The notes under the pieces are model-generated. The model searched no databases and was not told where the DNA came from. It saw only the letters and a list, made by a program, of their open reading frames with translations. Shown here one piece after another: positions 43,435 through 52,287 of a stretch of DNA of 64,000 nucleotides (position 1 is its first letter; every line of letters starts with the position of its first letter). Source of the stretch: Sodalis ligni (GTDB lineage Bacteria; Pseudomonadota; Gammaproteobacteria; Enterobacterales; Enterobacteriaceae). The position numbers and the translations under genes were made by a program. The DNA is taken from assembly GCF_016865525.2 (NCBI RefSeq), contig NZ_CP075169.1, forward strand, positions 5,704,337 through 5,768,336. Reading direction: 5' to 3'.

Positions 43435-45192
43435 TTAGAAATGCGCATTAAGATCAAGCTGGAAGACATTGATTGACAAAGGATCGCCATAGACTTCATC
43501 CGCGCTAAGCCAGCGGCCCTCTACCGATATCAGCTTGTTGATGGCATAGTTGGCCCCGATGTAATAGCCCTTGGCGTTGGTGCCGCCCAGATGGAAGGTT
43601 GAATCGTTGAAACCGTCCGGCATGGCATCCGGCTGGATATACTTGTAACCGGCGAAAACGTTCCAATCCCCTGCGTCTTGCATTTCCAGCGAACGTCCGT
43701 AGGTGGTTTGCACCATCCAGGCATTAGGGCCGCTTTGGATATGGCCGTCGTCGTCGAGATTATTGACAATCTGCCCGTCCGAGCGACGATTCATCTTGTC
43801 TTCGTCATAGGCCAGGTTGCGGACATAGTTACCTTGTAAACGCAGTTTCATGCTGTTAAAGGTTTCGGTATCCCATTGCAGGTTAAGATCCAGCAGGTCG
43901 AATTCGGAAGCCAGGCCGACATACTGCGGCAGCGGCGTGTCTTGCGGATCGTTGGGGTCCAGGGCGATATTGCGCAGCAGGAATACGGTATTACCCTTTT
44001 GCATAAACTCCGGCTGTGACCAATCGGTATCACAGGCCGGTTCCCCCTGGTAGAGATTACAGCTGGAGGAACGCCGTCCGGCGATGTTGTCAAACCGGTA
44101 GTAGGCCACCGCTCCCTTTAGGGTATTGGTGTCGTTCAGCTTCCATTCGCTGCCCAACTGGCCGCCGAACAGCCATTTGTCCTCGCTCTTGCCCTTGTCC
44201 TGACTGTTGGACGGCCAGGAATCGGAACCGTATTCCAGCGGGAAGGCGCCCAAGGTACCGAACAGCGAGGTATTCTCCGTCAGTTTCAGGTTCGGCACCT
44301 TGGCCGATATGCCGTCCATCTGCAAATCATCAGAGAACAGCAAATCAGTATGCATGAAAGGATTTTCCGCCCGGCCAAAGGTGAAATCGGTATGATAAGG
44401 AGATTTCCAGCGCACCCAGGCCTGATCCAGCCAGATGCTTTTCTTCTCGAAATCATCCCCCAGCGTCTGTGAGGTGGATACCGGACCGTCATCGCTGCCG
44501 GTGGCCACCCGAATGCCGGCGCTCCAGTCATCGGGCAATGTAGCCAGCACCCCTAAACGGGCGCGGATACGGAAGCGGTTTTCCCGATTCTCGCGGGTAT
44601 TCAAAATCGGCGGCAATGAGTGGCTGGTATTGCTGTTGACGTCGTAAGGACCGTTTCTGTTCAGGCCATTGTAATCCACCACCTGGTTGCTGTTGCCATC
44701 GGAGAAAAAGTGCGATTCGTCCCGCGCCCGCACATCGCCGCTGAACTTCAGACGCGAGACCCAGTCCGGGAAGGTGTTGGGGGAAGCCCAATTTTCTTGT
44801 TTGGCCTGGGCCATCACTTCACCCTTGACCTCGTCGCGGATCTGATCGCGAACAATTTCGGGCACATAGGGCACCCGTACATCGCCGGGCTGCACATCAG
44901 GACCGGCTGCGGCACCGGCCGCAGCGCCGGCAACGGCTCCACCGGCCGCCGCAGGGGCCGCCGCGGTCCGCTGCGCCTGGGCCTGCCGCGCCTGCTGGGC
45001 CTCGGCTTCCGCCTGGCGTACCAACGTATCGGACTGTGCCTGCGTCAACACGCCCTGTTTAACCAACAGGCGAATCAGGTTGACGGTGGCATTATCCGAG
45101 GGTGCCGGCGCCGGCGCTGCCATCGCCTGTCCCACCGACAATGCCAGAGTGACTGCGACCATAGCCGCCAATCGATTAGGTTGAAAATTCAT
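43435..45192 (-). CDS. Putative outer-membrane porin
   Basis: A 585-residue outer-membrane beta-barrel with a signal peptide (MNFQPNRLAAMVAVTLALSVGQAMA). An N-terminal periplasmic helical, Gln/Ala-rich segment (LIRLLVKQGVLTQAQSDTLVRQAEAEAQQ) follows, then a barrel with alternating strands and the terminal Phe (VFQLDLNAHF). It belongs to the putative-porin group that accompanies TPS/ExbBD clusters. A Cys pair (CNLYQGEPACD) may form a loop disulfide. AGGAG lies upstream of the chosen start; the preceding 50 in-frame codons overlap the TonB gene and are not family-like. It lies in the operon between TonB and the coiled-coil protein. Confidence 0.85.
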   Translation of the reverse strand: MNFQPNRLAAMVAVTLALSVGQAMAAPAPAPSDNATVNLIRLLVKQGVLTQAQSDTLVRQAEAEAQQARQAQAQRTAAAPAAAGGAVAGAAAGAAAGPDVQPGDVRVPYVPEIVRDQIRDEVKGEVMAQAKQENWASPNTFPDWVSRLKFSGDVRARDESHFFSDGNSNQVVDYNGLNRNGPYDVNSNTSHSLPPILNTRENRENRFRIRARLGVLATLPDDWSAGIRVATGSDDGPVSTSQTLGDDFEKKSIWLDQAWVRWKSPYHTDFTFGRAENPFMHTDLLFSDDLQMDGISAKVPNLKLTENTSLFGTLGAFPLEYGSDSWPSNSQDKGKSEDKWLFGGQLGSEWKLNDTNTLKGAVAYYRFDNIAGRRSSSCNLYQGEPACDTDWSQPEFMQKGNTVFLLRNIALDPNDPQDTPLPQYVGLASEFDLLDLNLQWDTETFNSMKLRLQGNYVRNLAYDEDKMNRRSDGQIVNNLDDDGHIQSGPNAWMVQTTYGRSLEMQDAGDWNVFAGYKYIQPDAMPDGFNDSTFHLGGTNAKGYYIGANYAINKLISVEGRWLSADEVYGDPLSINVFQLDLNAHF

Positions 45193-45244
45193 CTGCACAC
45201 TGCTCCTGCAATAAAAAAGCGATTCGGTAGAGGTAAATGGGGCT

Positions 45245-45988
45245 TCAGTTAGGGCGCCGTCCCTGTAAAGACATCCGTACCGGCAAAGACAATGATTTCG
45301 GCGGTTTGTATTCCAGCGCCGCCACTCTGCGCAACGCGGCAATCACCTTAGCGTCGGTATCGCCGTCGCCGCTGGATTTGACCAATTCCGCCCGGGTGAC
45401 CTGCCCGGCCTCGTTCAGCCATACATTCACCTCCATGCGATAACTCAGTAAGCGAATGCTCTCGTCCAGGCTTAGCGCCCGCTGGAACGCCTGAGAGAGA
45501 TACTGGCCGTAGGTGGCGTTGCCGAGTCCCCCTCCGCCACCGCTGCCGGACATACCGCCGCCGGAACCGGCGCCGATATTAAAGGCGTCGTTGCCGGCCT
45601 GCGCGTCGCTGTTCATCTGCATCGGCTTGGCCAAATCATCGGCGGGCGTCGGCGCCTTCTGCTGCGGTTTGGGCTGTTCGGTGGGCTTCAGCTCCGGCTC
45701 GGGTTTGGGCTCCACCTGTTTTTCAGGTTCCGGCGGTTTTTCCTTCGGCGGCGGCGGCGGGGGGGGCGGCGGCGGCAATGGAATAATCATCGGGATTTTG
45801 GGCACCTGGCGGGTCACCCCGCTCATATCATGAGCCCACTGCCAGACCAGCCACGCCAGGCCGCCCGCCGCCGCCACCGCCAGCGCCCAGGCGGCAACAC
45901 GCGTCGCGCGCTGGCGGCCGTTGCCGGAACCGTTGGCTGATGGCCCGGCTTGTCCCGGTTCACTTGATTGCGCTAAATGAAACGACAT
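45245..45988 (-). CDS. TonB-family energy transducer
   Basis: A 247-residue inner-membrane protein: a cytosolic tail, one transmembrane helix (VAAWALAVAAAGGLAWLVWQW, about 31-51), a ten-Pro run (72-81) with PxE/K repeats, a Gly-rich hinge (GSGGGMSGSGGGGG), then a TonB C-terminal domain (YGQYLSQAFQRALSLDESIRLLSYRMEVNVWLNEAGQVTRAELVKSSG...RMSLQG). It transduces the ExbB/ExbD proton-driven signal across the periplasm. Start at 45988 (GGGGA upstream), 25 bp after exbD. It presumably acts on the TPS or porin component rather than on a siderophore receptor, since none is encoded nearby. Confidence 0.9.
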   Translation of the reverse strand: MSFHLAQSSEPGQAGPSANGSGNGRQRATRVAAWALAVAAAGGLAWLVWQWAHDMSGVTRQVPKIPMIIPLPPPPPPPPPPKEKPPEPEKQVEPKPEPELKPTEQPKPQQKAPTPADDLAKPMQMNSDAQAGNDAFNIGAGSGGGMSGSGGGGGLGNATYGQYLSQAFQRALSLDESIRLLSYRMEVNVWLNEAGQVTRAELVKSSGDGDTDAKVIAALRRVAALEYKPPKSLSLPVRMSLQGRRPN

Positions 45989-46013
45989 GGTTTTCCCCGA
46001 TGCTCCGTTCCCA

Positions 46014-46436
46014 TTAACGGGGTTTGCCCGTAACCAGCCCCACCTGCGACAGGTCGAGACGCCGCAATAGATCGAGCACTTCAACCACTTTCTGGTACTG
46101 CACGCCGGCATCGCCGCGCACAATCACCGGAAAGTCCGGATTTAACGCCTTTTCCGTCCGCAAGCGATCCTCCAGTTCCGGCAGCGTCACCGGATAGGCA
46201 TCCAGGAACACCTGTCCGCCGTTGTTAATGGAAATCGCCTTAGTCTTCACTTTCGACAGGGAAACCGACGAACTGGCCTTGGGCAGGTTCACCTGGATTC
46301 CGGCGATCTGCGCGGTGGCGGTGAGGATAAACATCACCAGCACCACCATCAGCACATCCACCAGCGGCGTTACGTTAATACCGTCAACCGGTCCGTCGGT
46401 ATCGTCGTCTTCCATGGAACCTCTTATGGTCGCCAT
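46014..46436 (-). CDS. exbD: ExbD/TolR-family biopolymer transport protein
   Basis: A 140-residue inner-membrane subunit of a proton-driven energy module. A single transmembrane helix carries the essential Asp: NVTPLVDVLMVVLVMFILTA, Asp at residue 27. The periplasmic domain follows (KTKAISINNGGQVFLDAYPVTLPELEDRL...VIVRGDAGVQYQKVVEVLDLLRRLDLSQVGLVT). It sits between the ExbB fusion and TonB in the same operon, 9 bp after the former. Paralogous to, but distinct from, the housekeeping ExbD. Confidence 0.95.
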   Translation of the reverse strand: MATIRGSMEDDDTDGPVDGINVTPLVDVLMVVLVMFILTATAQIAGIQVNLPKASSSVSLSKVKTKAISINNGGQVFLDAYPVTLPELEDRLRTEKALNPDFPVIVRGDAGVQYQKVVEVLDLLRRLDLSQVGLVTGKPR

Positions 46437-46445
46437 ACTGTTTCC

Positions 46446-48320
46446 TTAACCTGCGATATGAACGCTGGGCGCGCTGACGGAAGGATTTTCCACGTTGCCT
46501 TTCTTTTTACCGGTGTCGTGCAGTTCCGCCAGACGGGTAACGAACTCGTCAAGGAAGACCCGCATATCCGAGCTGACGTTTCTGTTGCGGGCAATCAGGC
46601 GGTTGTAGCCGAACAGCGCGGGGATGGCGACAAACAGGCCCATGGCGGTAGCCAGCAGCGCTGCGGCCATACCCGGCGCCACCGCGTTGATATTGACGTC
46701 CCCCGCCATGGCGGTGCCCAGGAACACCACCATGATGCCCAGTACCGTGCCTAACAGGCCTATATAAGGACCGCCGGCGATGGCATTGGATAAAATGCCG
46801 AGCCGATGGGACAGCCGGCGGTTTTCCGCGGTGCGCACGGTGTCCATTGCGGCGCGGATGGCCTCGATTGTGGAGTTGGAGACATAGGTGAGCGCCGAAC
46901 CCTGACCGTTGCGCCGTAAGCGCAGTTCGTCCACGGCGACCTTGTAGATGCGCCAGAGCGAGGAGTATTGCAGCCGTGATATCAACGTGATGTCGTCCGC
47001 CAGCAGTTCAAGCTGGGTACCGACCTTGGCGAACTCTGCGCGAAATTCGACATTGCCCCGCTCGATACGCGACACGCTGCGATTCTTGCGGATCATGATG
47101 AACCAGGTTTGAACCATCATGAACAGCAGGATGGCGATAATCACCCAGGCGTCGGCCGGTACCGCATGCAGCAGGAAGCCCAGGCCGCCGAAACCGAAAC
47201 CGGACTGCTTTTCGTCGGCGCCGTAGGCCACTAGCGGCGATTCAGCCCCTTGCGCCATGGCGTCCGCCAGTAATAACGCCGCCGGACGGGCGACTTTCGA
47301 CAGACGTACTTCATCAATGGCGCCGATAAATGCCGAGGCGGCGGCAGCCGGCGCTGCGGCGGGCGGCGTGGCCGGGGCGGCGGTATCAGGAGCGGCGGGC
47401 GCGGCGGCATAGCCGGGGATATCCCCGCCGATGGCCGCCACGGTGCTCAGGGGCGGCAGGGAAGCCGCCAGGGTACTGGCCTGATGGCCATTGATATACA
47501 GCACCAGCTGATCGGCGCTGGCGGTGACCGCCAGATGCTGCCACTGTCCCGGCGACAGCGGCTGGGCCGGCGCGCTGCGCTGGCCGTTGACTTCAACGAA
47601 GGGCACACCCTGGTTCAGGCCGATCAACAGTGAGTTGCCGGAATCCCGGCGGGCATAAATCAGCTGTTCGCCGGTAGGCTGGTCGGCGCGTACCCAGGCG
47701 CTGAAGGTAAACGACCCCGAGGCCGGTATGGCCAGCGAGGGGCTGGCGGGCAACAGGATTGGCGCGCCGCCGGTAAATTGTCCGGCGCGGCCCACTACGC
47801 CATCGGTGACGCCGATAACCGGGGTCTGTGCATTATTGGCATAGGCGGTAGTGTCCCGCGGCGCGGCGCCGGCTTCGTTGTCGAAGTGATACACCAGGGT
47901 GTAGTCCGGATCGAACGTCAGTTGTCCGTTGACGGTGGACGGCGCTTTGCTGTTGCCGTAGTACATCCACAGAGATTGGCGCTGTCCTGCTTCCACGGAC
48001 GGCACGTCTACCCAGATATAGGCCACGCCCATCAGCGGATCGAAGCTCTCTATCTGATAATTAAGCACCGTTTTGTCGTCGGCGGTGACGAATCGCAGGT
48101 CAGCGCCGTTATCCTGGGTGCCATCAAAGGTGAAATTGCCGGTGTGCAGGCGAATCAGCACCGGCACCCTCCCCACCCGTTCGGTAAACGCGCCGCCGGT
48201 GGGAGTGGTATCGATGGTAATCTGCTTGCGGTAGTTCCAGTCCGGCTGCCACCAGGCCTGCGCCGTGACGGGCGCAAGTACGCTCAGGCAAACCAGTAAT
48301 AACAAGAATAAGCGTTGCAT
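46446..48320 (-). CDS. DUF2341-LamG-ExbB fusion protein
   Basis: A 624-residue proton-channel protein with a large periplasmic extension. Signal peptide (MQRLFLLLLVCLSVLAPVTAQA); DUF2341 (about 22-130: WWQPDWNYRKQITIDTTP, WVDVPSVEAGQRQSLWMYYGNS); LamG/concanavalin-like domain (about 150-345: SGSFTFSAWVRADQPTGEQLIYARRD, GAIDEVRLSKVARPAALLLADAM); then MotA/TolQ/ExbB with helices near 393-412, 520-545 and 560-585 (GPYIGLLGTVLGIMVVFLGTAM, AAALLATAMGLFVAIPALFGYNRLIARN). The lectin-like part could sense polysaccharide or a partner protein in the periplasm. GGAG precedes the start. Confidence 0.9.
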   Translation of the reverse strand: MQRLFLLLLVCLSVLAPVTAQAWWQPDWNYRKQITIDTTPTGGAFTERVGRVPVLIRLHTGNFTFDGTQDNGADLRFVTADDKTVLNYQIESFDPLMGVAYIWVDVPSVEAGQRQSLWMYYGNSKAPSTVNGQLTFDPDYTLVYHFDNEAGAAPRDTTAYANNAQTPVIGVTDGVVGRAGQFTGGAPILLPASPSLAIPASGSFTFSAWVRADQPTGEQLIYARRDSGNSLLIGLNQGVPFVEVNGQRSAPAQPLSPGQWQHLAVTASADQLVLYINGHQASTLAASLPPLSTVAAIGGDIPGYAAAPAAPDTAAPATPPAAAPAAAASAFIGAIDEVRLSKVARPAALLLADAMAQGAESPLVAYGADEKQSGFGFGGLGFLLHAVPADAWVIIAILLFMMVQTWFIMIRKNRSVSRIERGNVEFRAEFAKVGTQLELLADDITLISRLQYSSLWRIYKVAVDELRLRRNGQGSALTYVSNSTIEAIRAAMDTVRTAENRRLSHRLGILSNAIAGGPYIGLLGTVLGIMVVFLGTAMAGDVNINAVAPGMAAALLATAMGLFVAIPALFGYNRLIARNRNVSSDMRVFLDEFVTRLAELHDTGKKKGNVENPSVSAPSVHIAG

Positions 48321-48382
48321 GGTCGAACACTCCAAAAATCGATCCTAAGTGGGTAAAGGAGGGTGTTTACACACCCGAATCA

Positions 48383-50119
48383 TCAGAAATTCGCACTCAG
48401 ACTGAATTGCGCGCGTGGGTCGTACTTATCCGTATTGGGCCCGTCCACCAGAGGTAACCCCAGGTCCAGGCTGCCCGACAGCCAGGTGGAGACATTGGCT
48501 TGCATCCCCACCCCTACGCTGGCCATATCAAAGCGATCGTCCTGATCGGGCAAGGCATCCCGCAGCCATAGTTCCGCCCCGTCGGCAAAGGTATGCAGAC
48601 GCAATTCCGTCAATGGCGATCCCAGCCAGGAAGCAATGGAGGGCGTACGAAGTTCCACGCTGCCTATCATGCCGTCATCCGCCGACTGCTCGGCCGCCAG
48701 ATACCCGCGAACCGAGGTGGCGCCGCCGGCGGCGAACTGTTCATTGGAGACCAGCGGTCCGGAGGCCAGCTGGAAGGATCCGCTCAGCGCCAGCTGCCAA
48801 TCCTTTTTAAAGGTCTCGGTGATACCGGCATCGCCTTTCAGGGCGGCGAAATCCGGGCTGGCTTTATAGCGCTTGTAGTCAAAATCGGACCAGTCGCTGC
48901 CGTAGCCCAGGAAATTGCTGCTGGCCATAATCACGCTCAGGCCAAGGTTGCCCTGGGTTTGGTTGCTGAAGTAGTAGCCGTTGTAGGACAGGGTAACCGG
49001 CGCATATTTCAATGGGACTTTGTCTTCGGAACCGCCGTAGGTCAGGTTTTCGTCAAAGTTTTTGAAATCCAGCCCCATCGACAGGGAGTGCGCCCAGGCG
49101 CCGGTTGACGGCAGGCTATACACCAAGGCCGCGCCATAGGAATAACCTTTGCCGAGAACGTTGGTGCCGCCGACGCTGGCCACGTTGCTGTCCGAGTGAT
49201 AGCCGGAGAAGCGCAGGGTCCAGAGCTTGTCCAGCGGGGCGCTGTAGCTGCCGGACCAGACTTCGGCGTTATCCCGATCCTGCGGCGCGACAAAATAGGT
49301 CAGCGAAGCGCTGTGCCCCTTTTGCCACAGATTGGAGTTGGTGATGGTGCCTACCGTACGCAGCTCTTTGGTATCCGCACTGTAGTCGTTATTGACGGTC
49401 AGGCTGCCGGACCAGGGATTCTTATCCGCCACCGACAAATCCACATCCATGGTGCCCGGCACGATGCCTTCCTTCACCAGCGGCGTCACCTGGCGGCTGC
49501 CGTCGCGGTTGATATCGGTAAGCTGTTGCTGTACCTGGGAGAAATTGGGTACTTTGCCTTCGTCCAGCGCCGGTACGTCGTTGCGGATCGCCAGCGGCGA
49601 ATGGTATTTCGCGCCGGTGACCCGCACCCGTCCCACCGTGGTTTCCGTCACCATCAGGTACACCACGCCGCCGCTCACCTGCTGCTGCGGCAGTTCGACA
49701 TAGACCGATTGATAACCTTTGCTTTGATAGACCTGTTGCAGGGCCTTCTGGGCGCCCTGGACGTCGGTAAGAGTGCGCTGCGGTCCGAGAAAGGGGTAGA
49801 CGGCGGTTTCGATTTCCCTTGACGTCAGTACCGTGTTGCCGCGCACGATGTATTCATTGATATTCACCCGCTGCGCCGGAGTCGTCGCAGCGTTGCTGCC
49901 CGCGGCGGCGGTATTGCCTGCAGTGGAAGTAGTACCCGAAGCGGCGCCGCCGGCCGGGGCTGTATTGCCCGCGGCGGAGCCAGTACCCGGAGCGGCGGTG
50001 GTTTCCGTTACCGCGTCCGCCGCCGGCGACATTATCGGCAATGCCGTTAATAGCGTCCCCAAGAGGTATACCAACCTGTTCGTTTTATCAAAGTCGTGCA
50101 TTGGATGGACTCTGTGCAT
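48383..50119 (-). CDS. TpsB transporter (ShlB/FhaC/HecB family)
   Basis: Outer-membrane two-partner secretion transporter of the Omp85 superfamily, 578 residues. A signal peptide and a low-complexity Ala/Gly/Thr linker (about 35-85) precede two POTRA domains (VNINEYIVRGNTVLTSREIETAVYPFLG, YQSKGYQSVYVELPQQ, GRVRVTGAKYHSPLAIRNDVPAL) and the 16-strand barrel. The lid-loop motif VRGY is present (GGATSVRGYLAAEQSADDG), and the chain ends in Phe. The start may be 50119 or 50101; neither has a strong ribosome-binding site. It heads the ten-gene operon and should export the filamentous protein at 57021-64000. Confidence 0.93.
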   Translation of the reverse strand: MHRVHPMHDFDKTNRLVYLLGTLLTALPIMSPAADAVTETTAAPGTGSAAGNTAPAGGAASGTTSTAGNTAAAGSNAATTPAQRVNINEYIVRGNTVLTSREIETAVYPFLGPQRTLTDVQGAQKALQQVYQSKGYQSVYVELPQQQVSGGVVYLMVTETTVGRVRVTGAKYHSPLAIRNDVPALDEGKVPNFSQVQQQLTDINRDGSRQVTPLVKEGIVPGTMDVDLSVADKNPWSGSLTVNNDYSADTKELRTVGTITNSNLWQKGHSASLTYFVAPQDRDNAEVWSGSYSAPLDKLWTLRFSGYHSDSNVASVGGTNVLGKGYSYGAALVYSLPSTGAWAHSLSMGLDFKNFDENLTYGGSEDKVPLKYAPVTLSYNGYYFSNQTQGNLGLSVIMASSNFLGYGSDWSDFDYKRYKASPDFAALKGDAGITETFKKDWQLALSGSFQLASGPLVSNEQFAAGGATSVRGYLAAEQSADDGMIGSVELRTPSIASWLGSPLTELRLHTFADGAELWLRDALPDQDDRFDMASVGVGMQANVSTWLSGSLDLGLPLVDGPNTDKYDPRAQFSLSANF

Positions 50120-50499
50120 GATGAAACAAAAAAATCGCTATTACATTGCCCGGCGATCAAGGAGCAACGTCCGCAACACAAGGGCTGTCCGGTCATTTCC
50201 ATGACCGCTATCTGCTAACACTACCTAGACGGTTGAGCGGGCGTCAGACCGAACACTTGTCACTAAAACTTCATATGTCTGTTTGGCGGAAGGGCAAAAC
50301 CGGAGGAGAAACCGGGGGTTAGACCGGGTTCAGGGCAGAGCAAGCGAGGCGGTAACTGATTGAATGGCGCTGGATTATTCGGGCGTTATTGGACGGGATG
50401 ATATTAAAATATCAAGCTAAACAGATTATTGAGCGCGGCTGAAGTGGGGGGCAACCCACAACAACCGCTAACCACAAGCAACTAATAGGAGTGGTTACC
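50120..50499. promoter_or_regulatory. Divergent region TpsB operon / SymE-like gene
   Basis: A 380-bp region. The TpsB operon promoter must lie here on the minus strand and the SymE-like leader on the plus strand. The final stretch has a purine-rich AGGAG (50487-50491) before the SymE ATG. No LexA-type or other clear operator was found. Confidence 0.4.
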
Positions 50500-50823
50500 A
50501 TGGCTAAGCGCGATTGTAAGTCAGAACCCGTCATATCCCAAGCCCTACGCCAGAGCGTTGTGGGCTACGCCCCAGACGCCTACCGCTATCCGCAGGTCAA
50601 GCTCAAGGGCAAGCGGCTGGAGCAGGCCGGCTTTTTGACCGGCATGTCACCGGTGGTCAGGGTTATGGAGGGGTGTCTGGTTATCACCACCCAGTCCAAC
50701 TCGCGGCTAAACGAGGTGTTGCAACAATCCGACCGGTTGTCGGCCCAGTCGCGGCTGGAGCTGGAGCAGTTGATACAGGGGTTGGCGCTTAAGGAGAAGC
50801 TGACCGAGGGAAGTCGGCCTTAG
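50500..50823 (+). CDS. SymE-like protein (107 aa)
   Basis: SymE-family AbrB-fold protein: SVVGYAPDAYRYPQVKLKGKRLEQAGFLTGMSPVVRVMEGCLVITT is the family core, followed by a helical tail (LNEVLQQSDRLSAQSRLELEQLIQGLAL). The ATG at 50500 has AGGAG 8 bases upstream and is preferred to the GTG at 50491. SymE-like proteins are often found at toxin-immunity cassette borders and as accessory type I toxins. Here it stands at the edge of the immunity-gene graveyard, opposite TpsB. Confidence 0.85.
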   Translation: MAKRDCKSEPVISQALRQSVVGYAPDAYRYPQVKLKGKRLEQAGFLTGMSPVVRVMEGCLVITTQSNSRLNEVLQQSDRLSAQSRLELEQLIQGLALKEKLTEGSRP

Positions 50824-50882
50824 TAATCAGGTGAGCTGATGAGGGAACCCCGGCAAAGCTGCCGGGGTAATCTATTCGTAAT

Positions 50883-50935
50883 AGCTCAGATTTGACCTGA
50901 CACAGCTATGGCACAGAGCCAAACCTAATCTGACA
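50883..50935. repeat. Left 53-bp end of an inverted-repeat-bounded segment
   Basis: Its first 20 bases (AGCTCAGATTTGACCTGACA) match the reverse complement of the right end in 18 of 20 positions, and its last 11 in 10 of 11 (ending AATCTGACA). The middle is unrelated. See the partner at 51627-51679. Confidence 0.6.
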
Positions 50936-51080
50936 AGCCGTTCTATGCCAAATATAGTCATTCGCATCCTTGGTTGATAATATTTAATATCGCCTTATGT
51001 CAGCAATCATCTTGCATTCTTAGCAGCCACCCTTGCCTTCATATGGTTGATGGGATGCCAACCAAAAATACATTTTGGTC
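50936..51080. other. Non-coding stretch after the left repeat end
   Basis: No gene is seen. A short plus-strand frame ending near 51100 contains a lipobox-like LMGC but has no start codon. Confidence 0.4.
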
Positions 51081-51411
51081 TCATCGAACGATCTTTCTAA
51101 GGCGTAGTTCCTGAACAAAAAGAACAACCGCAACAACCATGACAATTGCAAAAAACAATATACGCGAAGTCGTAATTAAAACAGTGTTAAATTTATCATT
51201 GTTATATAATTTATTGTGCCTATATGAATACGTGGTGTAAATAGTGCTGAATATTTCACAAAATGACACAGCAGCTATAAAAGCCAGGTCAAAAGACAGT
51301 TTGCCGTGATCTGATTTCTTTTGCGTCTTTTGGTGAATATAATTAAACCAATAAGGACAGGAATAATAAAAGCAATTAAGTCTATGAAAGTAAAAATAAT
51401 AAATTTTCCAT
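51081..51411 (-). pseudogene. Broken small membrane protein (immunity-like)
   Basis: Reading in three frames gives a protein of about 110 residues. It starts at 51411 (ATG GAA AAT), continues TFIDLIAFIIPVLIGLIIFTKRR, then KKSDHGKLSFDLAFIAAVSFCEIF, and ends SRILFFAIVMVVAVVLFVQELRLRKIVR. Three or four membrane segments are predicted. Two frameshifts lie near 51390 and 51335. Its place inside an array of immunity relics suggests a membrane-type immunity protein; this is inference. It is very AT-rich. Confidence 0.4.
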
Positions 51412-51626
51412 CGATAAAAATCCTCTAGTGTGCAGATAAGACTGGCTTTCGTCGTGCCATCACGGAATATCCAGCTTGAAAACTGACGGTTTTCTATGAC
51501 CTGTTATGTAGAGTATCATCATTCATATCAGACTATATTTCCTTCTTTTAAGACCAAACTTGCATCATTTCATTAAAAAACAATGAGCGGTTTGCAAGCT
51601 AATGTCTGTTTTCGCTCATACCAGAC

Positions 51627-51679
51627 TGTCAGATTTGGTTGTGTACAACCTACAAAACCTGTCAGATCAAGTCTGAGCT
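51627..51679. repeat. Right 53-bp end of the inverted-repeat-bounded segment
   Basis: Inverted partner of 50883-50935; it begins TGTCAGATTTGG and ends TGTCAGATCAAGTCTGAGCT. Together the two ends bound 797 bp that contain the broken membrane-protein gene. No transposase is encoded inside. Confidence 0.6.
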
Positions 51680-51701
51680 AATACAATCTATTGACTATTT
51701 T

Positions 51702-51980
51702 TTATAACAAAATTACTTTACCAATTAGGACGAAATGTTCATTAACTTTCAATGAGATCTTTTTAGCTTTAATTAAAACTGATATAAATTCATTCAAAGG
51801 AAATTTCATTTCTCCTACTTCAGGAAGTAATCGAGCATCAGAGAAAAGCTCAACCTCTACATCATCGATTCCCTTATCCTTATTAAGCTGGCATATTATT
51901 TAATCTTTATATGAAATTTCTGCTGTCAGCTCTTCATAACGAGAGTCGCTGAAAAATGTAATATCAAAATCATTATGCAT
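51702..51980 (-). pseudogene. Immunity-protein gene with an in-frame stop
   Basis: A 92-codon gene from ATG at 51980: MHNDFDITFFSDSRYEELTA EISYKD, then TAA at codon 27 (51900-51902), then the same frame goes on IICQLNKDKGIDDVEVELFSDARLLPEVGEMKFPLNEFISVLIKAKK to 51702. A CAA-to-TAA transition would explain the stop. The pattern (EISY.. QLNKDKG..) is that of a common small immunity-protein family found after CdiA-CT and bacteriocin toxins. It starts 6 bp after the end of a toxin-tail relic. Confidence 0.65.
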
Positions 51981-51985
51981 AATCA

Positions 51986-52115
51986 CTATGGCCTCTTAGG
52001 ATCTATAACACCAGAGAACGAACCGTCTGAATTATAACGAATTCCACGGCCATCGGGTAGTCTATATTCAATACCGCCTCGCCCTAGCTCAGTTTTACAG
52101 GATCATGGACTTCTG
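51986..52115 (-). pseudogene. Toxin C-terminal tail relic
   Basis: Two frames together read TEVHDPVKLS then LGRGGIEYRLPDGRGIRYNSD GSFSGVIDPKRP and stop at 51986. This is the type of tail seen at the ends of CdiA-CT/polymorphic toxin proteins. One frameshift lies near 52085. No upstream toxin body remains. It is directly followed by an immunity relic. Confidence 0.5.
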
Positions 52116-52261
52116 TCCGATCATTACCATACAGCCCACTTAGTTATTGAAAAAGTATTGCAATAGACCGACCGATTGTCTGCTTAGTCTTGGCTGAAGC
52201 ATGTAACGCAGAGACTAGCGCTCGGGTGAAAAAATGAAGGGAAGAATTAGGCTAATCAAAT

Positions 52262-52283
52262 CCCCCGACGAGGCCTTCGGGGG
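52262..52283. terminator. GC hairpin after immunity-like gene
   Basis: CCCCCGA and TCGGGGG arms with an 8-base loop, immediately after the 52288-52553 gene on the minus strand. The flanks are AT-rich but there is no clean T-tract. Confidence 0.5.
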
Positions 52284-52287
52284 TAAT

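Noticed and set aside
50940..51100. Short frame with lipobox-like LMGC, suggesting a colicin-type lysis lipoprotein
   Set aside because: No start codon and no upstream bacteriocin gene in the same direction; a lipobox-like tetrapeptide alone is weak evidence.
51691..51903. Plus-strand frame of 70 residues in the immunity array
   Set aside because: It is antisense to an immunity gene whose minus-strand frame has family-like sequence.
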